In this document: positions 7,698-16,384 of the stretch, one piece after another
Layout of the letters: each line of letters opens with the position of its first letter
Numbering within the stretch: position 1 is the stretch's first letter
IMG/VR virus record: IMGVR_UViG_3300042372_000172
Location: 1 to 21,471 of that record
Reading direction: 5' to 3' (one strand)
Length of the DNA: 21,471 nucleotides
DNA from: a virus
Notes under the pieces: generated by a model
Databases searched by the model: none
Seen by the model: the letters and a program-made list of their open reading frames with translations, nothing else
Told to the model about the DNA's origin: nothing
Made by a program: the position numbers and the translations under genes

Positions 7698-9063
7698 GGA
7701 AGTTAAAACGCCACCAATGCCAGATTATCAAGCTGCTGCTAAAGAGCAAGGTGTGCAAAACATTGAGGCGGCTAGAGTTTCCTCAAGACTTAGTAACCCT
7801 AACATGGTGACACCATTTGGAAAACAAACCATCACCTACGGAACGTCAAAGTTTGATGAAACAGGCTACAACCAAGCATTGCAAGACTATCAAAACAAAG
7901 CCGGATCATTTGCTACCCCTGATAGAGCAGCGTTTACAAAAGAAGCACCAGTTACAAGTCAATGGGTTAACAACGGTGACTCTGGCTACTATCAAGATGT
8001 TGGTGGCACTACTTTTGACCAACAAGCGTATGACGAAGCATTGAGCAAAGTTGGCAAAACACCAACCAAAGAGATGTTTACTACTATTGAAAATGCAGAC
8101 ACTCCAACAATTACGCAAACATTAACACCTGAAGCGCAAGCAAACCTTGAAGCACAACAGCGTGTTCAACGTGCGTTGTCAGGTCTTGGTGAAATTGGTG
8201 TTAACAATGCTTCTCAAATTTTATCAACGCCATTTAAGCCTACATCAACGCAAATAAATAAAGATTTTGCTGATTATGGTCGAGCGCAAGGAACTATTGC
8301 TGATTATGGTCGAGCAATGGGCGAAGTTCCGCTGACTACTAATATTGATACGTCTAACTTTTCCAATATGCCTCTCAATGCGGGTACTACTGCACAAGAC
8401 CTTATCTTGCAGCGTTTAGACCCTACCATTCAAGCGGGTGACAGATCATTTGCACAAGCACTAGCAAACCAAGGTTTAGCACCGGGTACAGAAGCGTACA
8501 ACACAGCGTTTCGTAACCGTGAAATGAGCAAGAATGACTTGTACAGTCAAGCCGCTTTGCAAGGTATTAACCTTGATATGGGTGCTAGACAACAACAACT
8601 TAACGAAGCTCTTGGTATCGGTGGATTCCAAAACCAAGCGCAATTAAGTCGTGCTGGTCTTTACAATCAAGCTCTTGGGCAAGATTACAACACAGAATTT
8701 AATCGTGCAAATTTGTATAACTCTGCATTAGGTCAAGATTTCTCACAAGCCTTACAAAGAGCGCAGTTTGGTAACCAAGCACAGCAACAACAGCTTGCAC
8801 AAGATTTAACACTAAGGTCGCAACCTCTGAACGAGATTACTGGCTTAATGAGTGGATCACAGATTCAATTGCCGCAATTTGCGGGTTACACACCGTCACA
8901 AGCAGCACCAGCACCAACATTTGCTGCTACACAAGCAGGGTATAACGCTCAATTAGCTGCTGCAAACGCTCAGAACGCTGCTAATTCGCAATTGACGCAA
9001 GGTCTGTTCTCATTAGGCGGTGCTGCATTGCTTGCACCTACTGGCACGTTCATGCGTCCTTAA
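7690..9063 (+). CDS. Ejection-type internal virion protein (first of three), 457 aa
   Basis: The ATG overlaps the GNAT stop; a TAGGGG stretch lies 8 nt upstream. The protein begins GKEVKTPPMPDYQAAAKEQG and AARVSSRLSNPNMVTPFGKQ. The core DLILQRLDPTIQAGDRSFAQ / LANQGLAPGTEAYNTAFRN / GINLDMGARQQQL is a strongly recurring pattern in podophage virion proteins in this position. Gln, Asn and Ala dominate. Two internal repeats are visible: a 10-residue ADYGRA unit twice (about residues 195-212) and an 18-residue RAxLYNxALGQDF unit from about 320 to 365. By gene order it corresponds to P22 gp7-type DNA-ejection proteins, which line the path for genome transfer. That role is inferred. Confidence 0.65.
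   Translation: MGKEVKTPPMPDYQAAAKEQGVQNIEAARVSSRLSNPNMVTPFGKQTITYGTSKFDETGYNQALQDYQNKAGSFATPDRAAFTKEAPVTSQWVNNGDSGYYQDVGGTTFDQQAYDEALSKVGKTPTKEMFTTIENADTPTITQTLTPEAQANLEAQQRVQRALSGLGEIGVNNASQILSTPFKPTSTQINKDFADYGRAQGTIADYGRAMGEVPLTTNIDTSNFSNMPLNAGTTAQDLILQRLDPTIQAGDRSFAQALANQGLAPGTEAYNTAFRNREMSKNDLYSQAALQGINLDMGARQQQLNEALGIGGFQNQAQLSRAGLYNQALGQDYNTEFNRANLYNSALGQDFSQALQRAQFGNQAQQQQLAQDLTLRSQPLNEITGLMSGSQIQLPQFAGYTPSQAAPAPTFAATQAGYNAQLAAANAQNAANSQLTQGLFSLGGAALLAPTGTFMRP
8267..8315 (+). repeat. Direct repeat, 19 bp twice, 30-bp period, in the ejection protein gene
   Basis: TTGCTGATTATGGTCGAGC occurs at 8267-8285 and again at 8297-8315. The 30-bp period is ten codons and encodes two copies of ADYGRA followed by (Q/M)G. 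Exact DNA identity within a diverged coding region suggests a recent tandem duplication. Confidence 0.85.
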
Positions 9064-9081
9064 TTTTTATGGTGTAAAAAA

Positions 9082-10602
9082 ATGGCACAACCTGCAAACA
9101 TGATGAATCCGATAGCCTCTATGATGGGGCCGGACGTTACACGGCAACAATACGAGCTTCAGCAAAATCAGCGTTATGCGGATATTTTGATGCAGCAAGC
9201 GTTAATGGAACAGCCACAAGGACAAATGGTTTCTGGTCACTATGTGCCACCTAGTCCTGTGCAAGGTTTAGCGCAATTGTTAAAAGCGTATGTTGGTCGC
9301 AGAGCATCAGACTTAGTTCCTGAGAAACAAGCAAACTTAGCAGCAGCACAGCAACAACAAATTCAAAATATGTTTGGCATGGGTGGCGGAGTAACGCAAC
9401 CGCAAGCAAGAGATATGTCTTTGGCTGGTGGTGCAATGCAAGGCGATGTTGGCCCTACCAACACTAATGCACAGCGTATGCAAGGCGTACAAGCAGGGCA
9501 AGCGTCAGCAATGCCTATTCCTGCGGGAATGGACAGACGTACTGCAATGATGCAGTACATGATTAACCCACAAGCCTATGCAACTGCTCTTGGAACGCAC
9601 AGCAGCCCAACAGAAATACAAAAGATTGCTGCTGCGTCTGGTTTTGCACCGGGTACTCCACAATATCAAGCGTTGATGCAAGGCAACTTAGCTAAATCTA
9701 ATTACATTGCACCGACTGTTGTTGGTGAAGGTGGATCACTTGTGCCAGCAGGCGCAAACAGACCTACGTTCATTGCTCCAAAAGGTGGAATAAGTATCAA
9801 CGCACAAACTGGACAAGCAAATGTGTTGCCCGGATATTTGCAATCAACTGGCGCAATAGCTCAAAACGAATCCTATGCAAAAGGTTTGGGAGGCGCACAA
9901 ACAACGCCAGCCACAAGATTTGACGTTGACACAGGCAGAACTGTTGCAACCACACAAGCCGCAAACATGGGCTTGCCGACTCAAGGCATGGGCGGTCAAC
10001 AAGGTAGACAACCTGTAGTTACTGCTGAAAACCCCGTTGTTGTTAAAGCGGCTGAACAATTAAACAACCAATGGATTACAGGTCAATTTGAACCTGCTAT
10101 TGCTGCTGGTGAAGCTGCAAAAGGTGCAATGGAAAATGTACGCTTATTAAAGAGCATTGACTTGACTACAGGTTTTGGAACGGATGCACAAAAGACTGCT
10201 GCAAACGTCCTTGCTTCGTTTGGTGTTAAAGACGCAGCTAAGTTTGCTACAAACGCTCAAATATTTGAATCTAAGATTTATGAAGGACTTGTTGATACTC
10301 TAGCAAAGCAGAAAGGCCCACAAACCGACAAGGACTTTGCAAACCTTCAGAAAACATATGCAAGTCTTAAAAATACTCCGCAGGCTAACCAATTCTTGCT
10401 TGATGTTGTTGAAGCAAAAGCTATGCAAGATCAGCGTAAAGCGGGTTATTTTCAGAAAGCAGCGTCCATACCAGAGTTGCGTAGTAACTTGTCTGCAATT
10501 ACTAACGAATGGGGTAAAGTTTCTGGTTCAATGTTTGATTTACCAATCCAAGGTAAAGACGGAAGCACTTACACTCTTGCTCAAAGATACGGAATTAAGT
10601 GA
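9082..10602 (+). CDS. Ejection-type internal virion protein (second of three), 506 aa
   Basis: An 18-nt gap precedes the ATG and only a weak GGTG is present upstream. The N-terminus (PANMMNPIASMMGPDV, QYELQQNQRYADILMQQ) is Met/Gln-rich, followed by YVPPSPVQGLAQLLKAYVG, a motif seen in podophage internal proteins. Residues about 90-330 are low in charge and rich in Gly, Ala, Gln and Thr. Residues about 330-480 are helical (AAEQLNNQWITGQFEPAI, then LASFGVKDAAKFATNAQIF, KGPQTDKDFANLQKTYASL). No enzyme motif is seen. Place and size match P22 gp20-type ejection proteins. The gene's TGA overlaps the start of the next gene (TGATG). Confidence 0.6.
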   Translation: MAQPANMMNPIASMMGPDVTRQQYELQQNQRYADILMQQALMEQPQGQMVSGHYVPPSPVQGLAQLLKAYVGRRASDLVPEKQANLAAAQQQQIQNMFGMGGGVTQPQARDMSLAGGAMQGDVGPTNTNAQRMQGVQAGQASAMPIPAGMDRRTAMMQYMINPQAYATALGTHSSPTEIQKIAAASGFAPGTPQYQALMQGNLAKSNYIAPTVVGEGGSLVPAGANRPTFIAPKGGISINAQTGQANVLPGYLQSTGAIAQNESYAKGLGGAQTTPATRFDVDTGRTVATTQAANMGLPTQGMGGQQGRQPVVTAENPVVVKAAEQLNNQWITGQFEPAIAAGEAAKGAMENVRLLKSIDLTTGFGTDAQKTAANVLASFGVKDAAKFATNAQIFESKIYEGLVDTLAKQKGPQTDKDFANLQKTYASLKNTPQANQFLLDVVEAKAMQDQRKAGYFQKAASIPELRSNLSAITNEWGKVSGSMFDLPIQGKDGSTYTLAQRYGIK

Positions 10603-13409
10603 TGGAAAACCCAATTATTGCTGAGTTGTTGCCAAAGCTAAATGAACCGAATGTCCGAAGTTTTTTGGACATGATTGCGGCTGCTGAAGGCACTACAAAG
10701 CATGGGTACAACACACTTTTTGGCGGTGGTAAGTTTGATAATTTGCAAGACCACCCAAGACAATTGTTTGATTTTACGGAAACCACGGGCAGAAAGAACA
10801 AAACTTCTGCTGCTGGACGTTATCAATTCTTGTCAAATACTTGGGATGAGCAAGCAAAGAAGCTAGGATTACCTGACTTTGGCGAACAAAGTCAAGACTT
10901 AGCAGCGGTCAATCTATTGCGTGAACGTGGGATTCTTCCTGACGTTTTGCAAGGCAATTGGGAAGCTGCTGTAAAAAAGTCTGGCCCTATTTGGGCAAGT
11001 CTACCCTCTAGTCCGTATCCGCAACCAAGACAGTCTGAAGCGTTTGTAATGGGTCAGTTAAACAACCCAAGAAATCGTGTAGCTAGTGGGCCTGTAACCT
11101 CTGATGTGAATCCTATCACTATGCCTAATCAACGAGCAAATCCATTTTCTGCGTTGAATGAAGAATTTAGAATTGGTGCGCCAGTTCAACAACAGCAGCA
11201 GACAAGAAATCCTTTTGAGGAATTAAACGCAGAGTTTGCATTAAGACCTGTGGAAAGTACGGTTGCGCCCGTAACTGCTGCACCACAGCAAAATCAACCT
11301 TTTGACATTAATCAATTGTTGCGTCCTGTAGGACTAACAGCAAGGGCTGGAATTGAAGGTTTGGGTTCGTTGGTTGGGATGCCTTTAGAACCATCAAGAA
11401 TGGCATTGGAATCTTTGTCAACATCGTTGGGTGGCCCTAAAGTCGCATCAGCAGAGCAGTTATCTTCAAAACTTGCAAATCTACTGCGTTTGCCAAAACC
11501 TGCTGAACGGTCAATAATGGATCAAGGTGTAAACCTAGAGCGTGTAGGTTTTGACGTAGCTAAAACAATGGCAGGCGCAGCTGGCGGCGCAGGACTTGCG
11601 GGTAGATTAGCCCCTCTTGCAACAAACGCAACAAGCGCAAACGTGCTAAATCAACTATCTGCAAACCCTGTTTTGCAAACACTTTCTGGTGCAGGCGCAG
11701 GCGCAGGCGGAAGTATTGCAAGAGAGTACAACGCAGGGCCGGGCTTTGAACTTGGTGCAAGCATCTTGGGTGGCATTGCTGCACCTATTGCTGGCGCAGG
11801 TGCAAAGTCAGCTACTACTGCTGCGGTGCAAAAGCTAACCCCTGCTGCTAGTCCAGCGCAAGTCGATCAAATGATTACTTTGACACTTGGCAAATCGGGA
11901 ATTGACTTTAAATCCCTTGATGACCAAATTCAAAGAACATTAAGAAATGACGTTGCAAGCGCATTGCAAACGGGCGGTGAACTAAGCGGCGATACCTTGC
12001 GTAGATTGCTTGATTTCAGAATGGTTCAAGGTGCTACGCCCACTAAAGGCATGATTACCCAAGACCCAAGACAAATCACGCAAGAAATGAATTTAGCCAA
12101 AACAGGCATGAATTCTACAAACCCTGATTTGCAAACATTGGGTAATGTTCAGAATGCAAACAACCAAGCCTTGATACAAGCTCTTAACAAAGCAGGCGCA
12201 GGCAAAGTTGGCACTTTTGAAGCGGGTGAAGCTAACATTTCAAGCATTGCAGCTAAAGATTTAGCCAAGCAAGCAGAAACATCAGCTTTGTACAAACAAG
12301 CGCAAGGTATGCCCGGTGGGGATGTGCCATTGAATCGTGCTGATTTAATGCAAAATATTGATACGCTTTTGGCTAAAAACAATAAAGCAGCGTTTTTGCC
12401 GGAAGAAATAAGAACAATGCTTAACACGATTAGCAAAGGCGAAACCACTATTAACGGTCAAGTTTATCCTGTTCCATTTGATACGATGGCTATAGATAAC
12501 TTGATGACCACAATTGCAAAAGCGCAGCGTGGGACATCAGATGGAAACGTCAAGCAAGCGTTGAGCTTAGTTAGACAAGCTATTGATGAAACCGACATTA
12601 AGCCGATTAAGACGCAATTTGGCGGCAATCAGCTAGTTACTGAATCTGGCGCAAAATACTTGCAAGGCAAAGACGCTGAATCACAACAGTTACTTGATGC
12701 GCTTAACCAAGCAAGAGCATCACACAAAGCTCGCATGGATTGGCAGCAATCCTCAAACCCCGTTGAAGCAACAATTAACGGTATGCAGCCTGACAACTTT
12801 GTTAAGAAGTTTGTACTTGGCGGTACGGTTGCGGATGCTGCTGCGGTAGCAACTGCGGGAAATCCTGCGGCAACCAAAAACGCTATTTTGTCCCATTTGA
12901 AAGAAAAAGCTATCGGCGTGGGTCAAACTGACGAAACTGGCAAATTTGGTGCTAGATCATTTAATAAAGCGTTATCCGATATTGGTGATAAGAAGCTAGA
13001 ATTGTTTTTTAATAAACAAGAAATAGAAGAATTAAAGCGAATTGGTCGAGTAGGCACTTATATGACCAACCAACCAATTGGAACGGCTGTAAACAACAGC
13101 AACTCTGGTGCTTTAGTTATTGGTTCTATGATAGATGGGATTGCTACTTTAGCTGGCATCTCCCCAATGGGTGTTGGTGCTAGTTTAGCTGTGCCTGTGG
13201 CAAAATCGGTAGGCAGCAAAGCATTGCGTAATGTCACAAGCGCATCTGCACAAAAAGACGCTTTAAAGATAGCGGAAGCATTACAGAATAGAGTGCCGGG
13301 CATAGCTTTAGGCGATACGGTAAGCCCCGCAGTTCTTTACGGTAGTTTGTTGCAAAACCCACAATTGATGCAGCAACTTGGTCAAAGATTAACTGAAGAA
13401 CAGAGGTAA
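10602..13409 (+). CDS. Large ejection protein with N-terminal lambda-R-like GH104 lytic transglycosylase domain, 935 aa
   Basis: I chose ATG 10602, which shares its A with the preceding TGA (TGATG), over GTG 10599. Residues 17-150 closely follow the lambda R endolysin: FLDMIAAAEG (catalytic Glu at 29), HGYNTLFGGGKF, DHPRQL, SAAGRYQFLSNTWD, SQDLAAVNLLRERG and IWASLP. This domain cuts peptidoglycan by transglycosylation. Two NPFxxLNxEF repeats follow (about residues 180 and 203). Then come Ala/Gly-rich amphipathic or membrane-like stretches (about 325-405, and again about 840-890), separated by coiled helices. The combination suggests a virion protein injected into the host that locally opens the wall and helps form a trans-envelope channel, like P22 gp16 or T7 gp16. 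Confidence 0.8.
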   Translation: MENPIIAELLPKLNEPNVRSFLDMIAAAEGTTKHGYNTLFGGGKFDNLQDHPRQLFDFTETTGRKNKTSAAGRYQFLSNTWDEQAKKLGLPDFGEQSQDLAAVNLLRERGILPDVLQGNWEAAVKKSGPIWASLPSSPYPQPRQSEAFVMGQLNNPRNRVASGPVTSDVNPITMPNQRANPFSALNEEFRIGAPVQQQQQTRNPFEELNAEFALRPVESTVAPVTAAPQQNQPFDINQLLRPVGLTARAGIEGLGSLVGMPLEPSRMALESLSTSLGGPKVASAEQLSSKLANLLRLPKPAERSIMDQGVNLERVGFDVAKTMAGAAGGAGLAGRLAPLATNATSANVLNQLSANPVLQTLSGAGAGAGGSIAREYNAGPGFELGASILGGIAAPIAGAGAKSATTAAVQKLTPAASPAQVDQMITLTLGKSGIDFKSLDDQIQRTLRNDVASALQTGGELSGDTLRRLLDFRMVQGATPTKGMITQDPRQITQEMNLAKTGMNSTNPDLQTLGNVQNANNQALIQALNKAGAGKVGTFEAGEANISSIAAKDLAKQAETSALYKQAQGMPGGDVPLNRADLMQNIDTLLAKNNKAAFLPEEIRTMLNTISKGETTINGQVYPVPFDTMAIDNLMTTIAKAQRGTSDGNVKQALSLVRQAIDETDIKPIKTQFGGNQLVTESGAKYLQGKDAESQQLLDALNQARASHKARMDWQQSSNPVEATINGMQPDNFVKKFVLGGTVADAAAVATAGNPAATKNAILSHLKEKAIGVGQTDETGKFGARSFNKALSDIGDKKLELFFNKQEIEELKRIGRVGTYMTNQPIGTAVNNSNSGALVIGSMIDGIATLAGISPMGVGASLAVPVAKSVGSKALRNVTSASAQKDALKIAEALQNRVPGIALGDTVSPAVLYGSLLQNPQLMQQLGQRLTEEQR

Positions 13410-13411
13410 TT

Positions 13412-14296
13412 ATGAGTTTTAACGGAAATGGCGTATTTTTAATTAACTCAGCGGGTCAGCCTGTTACTGCTGGAACGGTCATTAGTTCTTCAACATTTAA
13501 CACGTTGACTACTGACTTAGCGGGTGGTTTGACCAACACAATTACTAAAGACGGTCAAAGCACACCTACAGCAAACATTCCTATGGGTAATTTTCGGATT
13601 ACTGGACTTGGTGCTGCTGTGCTTGCAACTGACGCTGTGCGGTTTGGTCAATTGCAAACTGGTGCTGTCAATCTATTGACCGTCACAGGTACAGATACGC
13701 TAATTGGCAACCTAGTCCCTGCGCTAACTGCTTACACAGCGGGAAATGCGTTTTACTTTGTTGCTGCTGCGACAAACACTAGCGCAATGACTATCAACAT
13801 TGATGGTCTAGGCGTAAAAGACATTAAGCGATTAGGTTCTGTAGCTCTTGCTGCGGGTGACATCGTTATTGGACAAGTCGCTTTAATTGTCTACAACGGA
13901 ACAAACTTCCAATTGTTAGACGGTAATGCGTTTAGCAATTTGCGAGTGTCTGACACCCTAAACTTGTCAGCTTACACAGAAACGGTTGCTGCATACAGTA
14001 CGGTTGGTGCAAGTCAAACGCTGTCAATTGCTGTGGGTACGGTTTTGACCGCAACGCTTACAAGTGCAACACCTTGTACATTTACGATGCCAGCAGCGAT
14101 TGCGGGTAAATCGTTTTTGTTCTTGCTTAAACAACCTGCTGCCGGAACTGCTACAACTGCCACGTTTACAGGTGTTAAATGGGGTTCAGCAGGTGCGCCT
14201 GTCATCACAGCAACGGTTGGAAAGATGGATATTCTGACGTTTGTAAGTGACGGTACTAACTGGTACGGAAGCGTTGCACAAGGATACACCCCATAA
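13412..14296 (+). CDS. Tail fibre-type protein, 294 aa
   Basis: The ATG is 2 nt after the ejection-protein stop, with AGAGG upstream. The N-terminus (SFNGNGVFLINSAGQPV, then TVISSSTFNTLTTDLAGGL) and TANIPMGNFRITGLGAAVLATDAVRFGQ are the usual head of phage fibres that sit on the virion through a conserved N-terminal segment. The rest is Thr/Ala/Gly-rich beta structure, with YTAGNAFYFVAAATNTSAMTI and a C-terminal FTFxxP-type barrel region ending ILTFVSDGTNWYGSVAQG. It is short for a complete receptor-binding fibre, so the adhesin encoded next may complete it. Confidence 0.75.
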   Translation: MSFNGNGVFLINSAGQPVTAGTVISSSTFNTLTTDLAGGLTNTITKDGQSTPTANIPMGNFRITGLGAAVLATDAVRFGQLQTGAVNLLTVTGTDTLIGNLVPALTAYTAGNAFYFVAAATNTSAMTINIDGLGVKDIKRLGSVALAAGDIVIGQVALIVYNGTNFQLLDGNAFSNLRVSDTLNLSAYTETVAAYSTVGASQTLSIAVGTVLTATLTSATPCTFTMPAAIAGKSFLFLLKQPAAGTATTATFTGVKWGSAGAPVITATVGKMDILTFVSDGTNWYGSVAQGYTP

Positions 14297-15093
14297 TGTT
14301 TTCCTCCTTTAACTTCTTTTTTGCCAAAGGTGGTCAGGGTCAATACTCTGTTGATTATCTTGTCATTGCAGGAGGCGGTGGAGGCTCTAACGGAGGTGGT
14401 GGTGGTGGTGGATACCGAACATCAAACCAAGACGTTTTTGGTGGAACAAGCTACACAGTCACAGTCGGTGCAGGCGGTGCAGTAGGGACGCAAGGTGCAA
14501 ACTCTGTGTTTGATGCCATTACTTCCACAGGCGGTGGTCGAGGCGGCTCTATAAGCTCTACAGGTGGAACGGGCGGTTCTGGCGGTGGCGGCAGTTATGA
14601 TGCAATCAACGGGACTCCTTTGTCTGGTGGCTCTGGAACTGGTGGACAAGGTAATGCTGGAGGTTTTGGCTACGCTTTACCAAACGAAGGCGGTGGCGGC
14701 GGTGGTGCGGGTGTTGGTGGCGATAACGGCAACGTAGGCGGTAAAGGTGGCGATGGTTTGCAGTCATCAATTAACGGCACATCTACCTACAGAGCAGGTG
14801 GCGGTGGCGGCGGTAATAACAACAACACGTTAAGCGGATCAGGCGGTGCTGGTGGTTTAGGCGGTGGCGGTAATGCAGGCCCTAACTACAACGACAACGG
14901 CACAGCAGGAACAGCAAATACAGGTGGTGGCGGAGGTGGTGCAAACACTAACTTTGCATCTGCTGCGGCTGGTGGCTCTGGTGTTGTTATCCTACGCTAC
15001 CTTGGCGCACAGCGTGGATCAGGCGGTACTGTAACGTCATCCGGTGGTTATACTATACACACGTTCACATCTTCTGGCACATACACGGCGTAA
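14296..15093 (+). CDS. Glycine-rich tail adhesin-like protein, 265 aa
   Basis: The ATG overlaps the fibre stop (TAATG). Residues 18-30 read YSVDYLVIAGGGG, the standard entry to phage glycine-rich domains, followed by about 190 residues dominated by Gly runs (up to eight in a row). It closes with SGVVILRYLGA and TSSGGYTIHTFTSSGTYT, the canonical C-terminus of this family in aquatic phages. Such Gly-rich arrays can form polyglycine-II bundles, as shown for T4-like phage S16 gp38 adhesins, where loops between Gly helices bind receptors. By position it is probably the distal, host-specific part of the fibre. The DNA is correspondingly GGN-rich. Confidence 0.8.
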   Translation: MFSSFNFFFAKGGQGQYSVDYLVIAGGGGGSNGGGGGGGYRTSNQDVFGGTSYTVTVGAGGAVGTQGANSVFDAITSTGGGRGGSISSTGGTGGSGGGGSYDAINGTPLSGGSGTGGQGNAGGFGYALPNEGGGGGGAGVGGDNGNVGGKGGDGLQSSINGTSTYRAGGGGGGNNNNTLSGSGGAGGLGGGGNAGPNYNDNGTAGTANTGGGGGGANTNFASAAAGGSGVVILRYLGAQRGSGGTVTSSGGYTIHTFTSSGTYTA

Positions 15094-15096
15094 ATC

Positions 15097-15351
15097 ATGG
15101 ATTGGCAAATCATCATTAACATTGGTGCAGCAGGACTGTTGACAATCGGCGGATGGTTTGCCCGTCAGCTATGGGATTCCGTCAAAGAGCTACGCAAAGA
15201 AATGTCCGATATGCGTTTACACGTTTCTGACGTTTATGTAAAAAAAAGCGAAATTGAGGGATTTCGTGCTGACATGGACAAGAGGTTTGACCGTATTGAA
15301 ATGTTGCTAGATAAACTCTATGGAAAGCTAGACCAAAAGGTCGATAAGTGA
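15097..15351 (+). CDS. Small membrane protein with coiled coil, possible holin partner, 84 aa
   Basis: It begins 3 nt after the adhesin stop, with little ribosome binding site. An N-terminal hydrophobic segment (residues 5-26, IIINIGAAGLLTIGGWFARQ) is followed by RQLWDSVKELRKEM and a charged heptad-type helix to the end (YVKKSEIEGFRADMDKRF, then DRIEMLLDKLYGKLDQK). One transmembrane helix plus cytoplasmic coiled coil is a common design for small proteins in phage lysis cassettes. The neighbours to the right (membrane protein, holin, lysozyme) support a lysis or lysis-timing role. No specific family is certain. Confidence 0.65.
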   Translation: MDWQIIINIGAAGLLTIGGWFARQLWDSVKELRKEMSDMRLHVSDVYVKKSEIEGFRADMDKRFDRIEMLLDKLYGKLDQKVDK

Positions 15352-15956
15352 CAGAGGATAAAGCTAAAGATACGCTAATGGGCGTACTCAGCTATATAAA
15401 CTCCCCGTTTAAGCTGTTTGTCGTTGTCCTACTAGGTATTCTTGGATTTATAGGCTATTTCGTGTACACCCATCAAGGAGTAATGGTTGGTGCGTACCTC
15501 AAAAGCAAAGAATTACCCAAGCTAGATGAAAGCAGATTTGATCTTGCTGCTTCTATGCTGTTTAGAGAAACAAAAGCAGAAACCGTAGCTATCTTTGCTG
15601 TAGACCCAATATTGAACAAGCGTGTACTTGTAAGAGCGTACGCTAAAGACGGTATTAGACACAAGATACTAGAGGGTGCAAACGTAGGCTTGTTCTCAGG
15701 AAGCCAAGCTAATAACGCTGACGTAGTAAAGCTCATGGCTGGTGAAATACCTTGTGGTCAATACTTGCGCCCCCAATCCGAAGCAGGACTTTGGTACATC
15801 CACCAAGGTGTACGCTATACCTGTCGGGTGTCTATCCCCCCTGATATTAGTCAGTTTATTGGTCAAATTACCGTAGGCTGGGCTGGTGAACCAGACCTAG
15901 ATTATTCACGTTCAATTATGGAAGTTGTAGCCCGTGGTCTTATATTGCAAAAATAG
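15348..15956 (+). CDS. Membrane-anchored protein with GAF-like soluble domain, function unknown, 202 aa
   Basis: The start is GTG, overlapping the preceding TGA (GTGA), with AAAGG upstream. One transmembrane helix at about residues 20-41 (SPFKLFVVVLLGILGFIGYF) is preceded by a short charged N-terminus, so the soluble domain probably faces the periplasm. The domain (50-202) alternates helices and strands: LAASMLFRETKAETVAIFAV, then KRVLVRAYAKDG, a cysteine-bearing GEIPCGQYLRP, VRYTCRVSIPP and GQITVGWAGE. The strand/helix order recalls GAF or PAS folds, but I could not confirm it. Its place directly before the holin suggests control of lysis timing, which is inference. Confidence 0.6.
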   Translation: MTEDKAKDTLMGVLSYINSPFKLFVVVLLGILGFIGYFVYTHQGVMVGAYLKSKELPKLDESRFDLAASMLFRETKAETVAIFAVDPILNKRVLVRAYAKDGIRHKILEGANVGLFSGSQANNADVVKLMAGEIPCGQYLRPQSEAGLWYIHQGVRYTCRVSIPPDISQFIGQITVGWAGEPDLDYSRSIMEVVARGLILQK

Positions 15957-15964
15957 GAGGTAGC

Positions 15965-16384
15965 ATGATTCTTGATATTCTGAACATTGGCGGAAAGATA
16001 ATTGACAAAATCTTTCCTGACGCAAACGCTGCGGAGCAGGCAAAGCTCAAGCTATTAGAGCTTCAACAATCTGGGCAACTTGCACAACTAAACGCAGACA
16101 TTACAGAGCAGCAAGAGCTTTCTAAGCGTCATTTGGCGGATATGAGTAGCGATAGCTGGCTATCAAAAAATATCCGTCCTATGACGCTTTTAATCATTTT
16201 GGGAGGGTATTTCACGTTTGCTTTAATGTCAGCGTTTGATATGGACACCCATAAACAGTATGTTGAGTTGTTGGGGCAATGGGGCATAATTATTATGAGC
16301 TTTTATTTCGGTGGCAGAACCGTTGAAAAGGTTGCTGACATGGTTGAACGTAGGAAAACAAAGGAGATTGAGAATGCAAAGTAA
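15965..16384 (+). CDS. Holin of the 3TM type (Holin_3TMs-like), 139 aa
   Basis: A perfect AGGAGG lies 5 nt before the ATG. The N-terminus has an amphipathic helix (ILNIGGKIIDKIFPDANAAEQ) and a helical linker (LELQQSGQLAQLNADITEQQ). Residues 70-73 read IRPM, then transmembrane segments at about 74-92 and 104-118 (WGIIIMSFYFGGRTVEKV). This N-terminal helix, K-I-F-P-D motif, RP turn and paired membrane segments are typical of the Holin_3TMs family linked to phage and gene-transfer-agent release. It would form the membrane lesion that lets the lysozyme out. The end overlaps the lysozyme start by 11 nt. Confidence 0.8.
   Translation: MILDILNIGGKIIDKIFPDANAAEQAKLKLLELQQSGQLAQLNADITEQQELSKRHLADMSSDSWLSKNIRPMTLLIILGGYFTFALMSAFDMDTHKQYVELLGQWGIIIMSFYFGGRTVEKVADMVERRKTKEIENAK

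Noticed and set aside
14380-14950. Tandem repeats that could suggest a CRISPR array
   Set aside because: They are GGN codon runs in one open frame, with no constant repeat-spacer periodicity.
16311-16373. Longer lysozyme start inside the holin gene
   Set aside because: The extra 21 residues overlap holin coding sequence and precede the well-placed AAGGAG-ATG at 16374.
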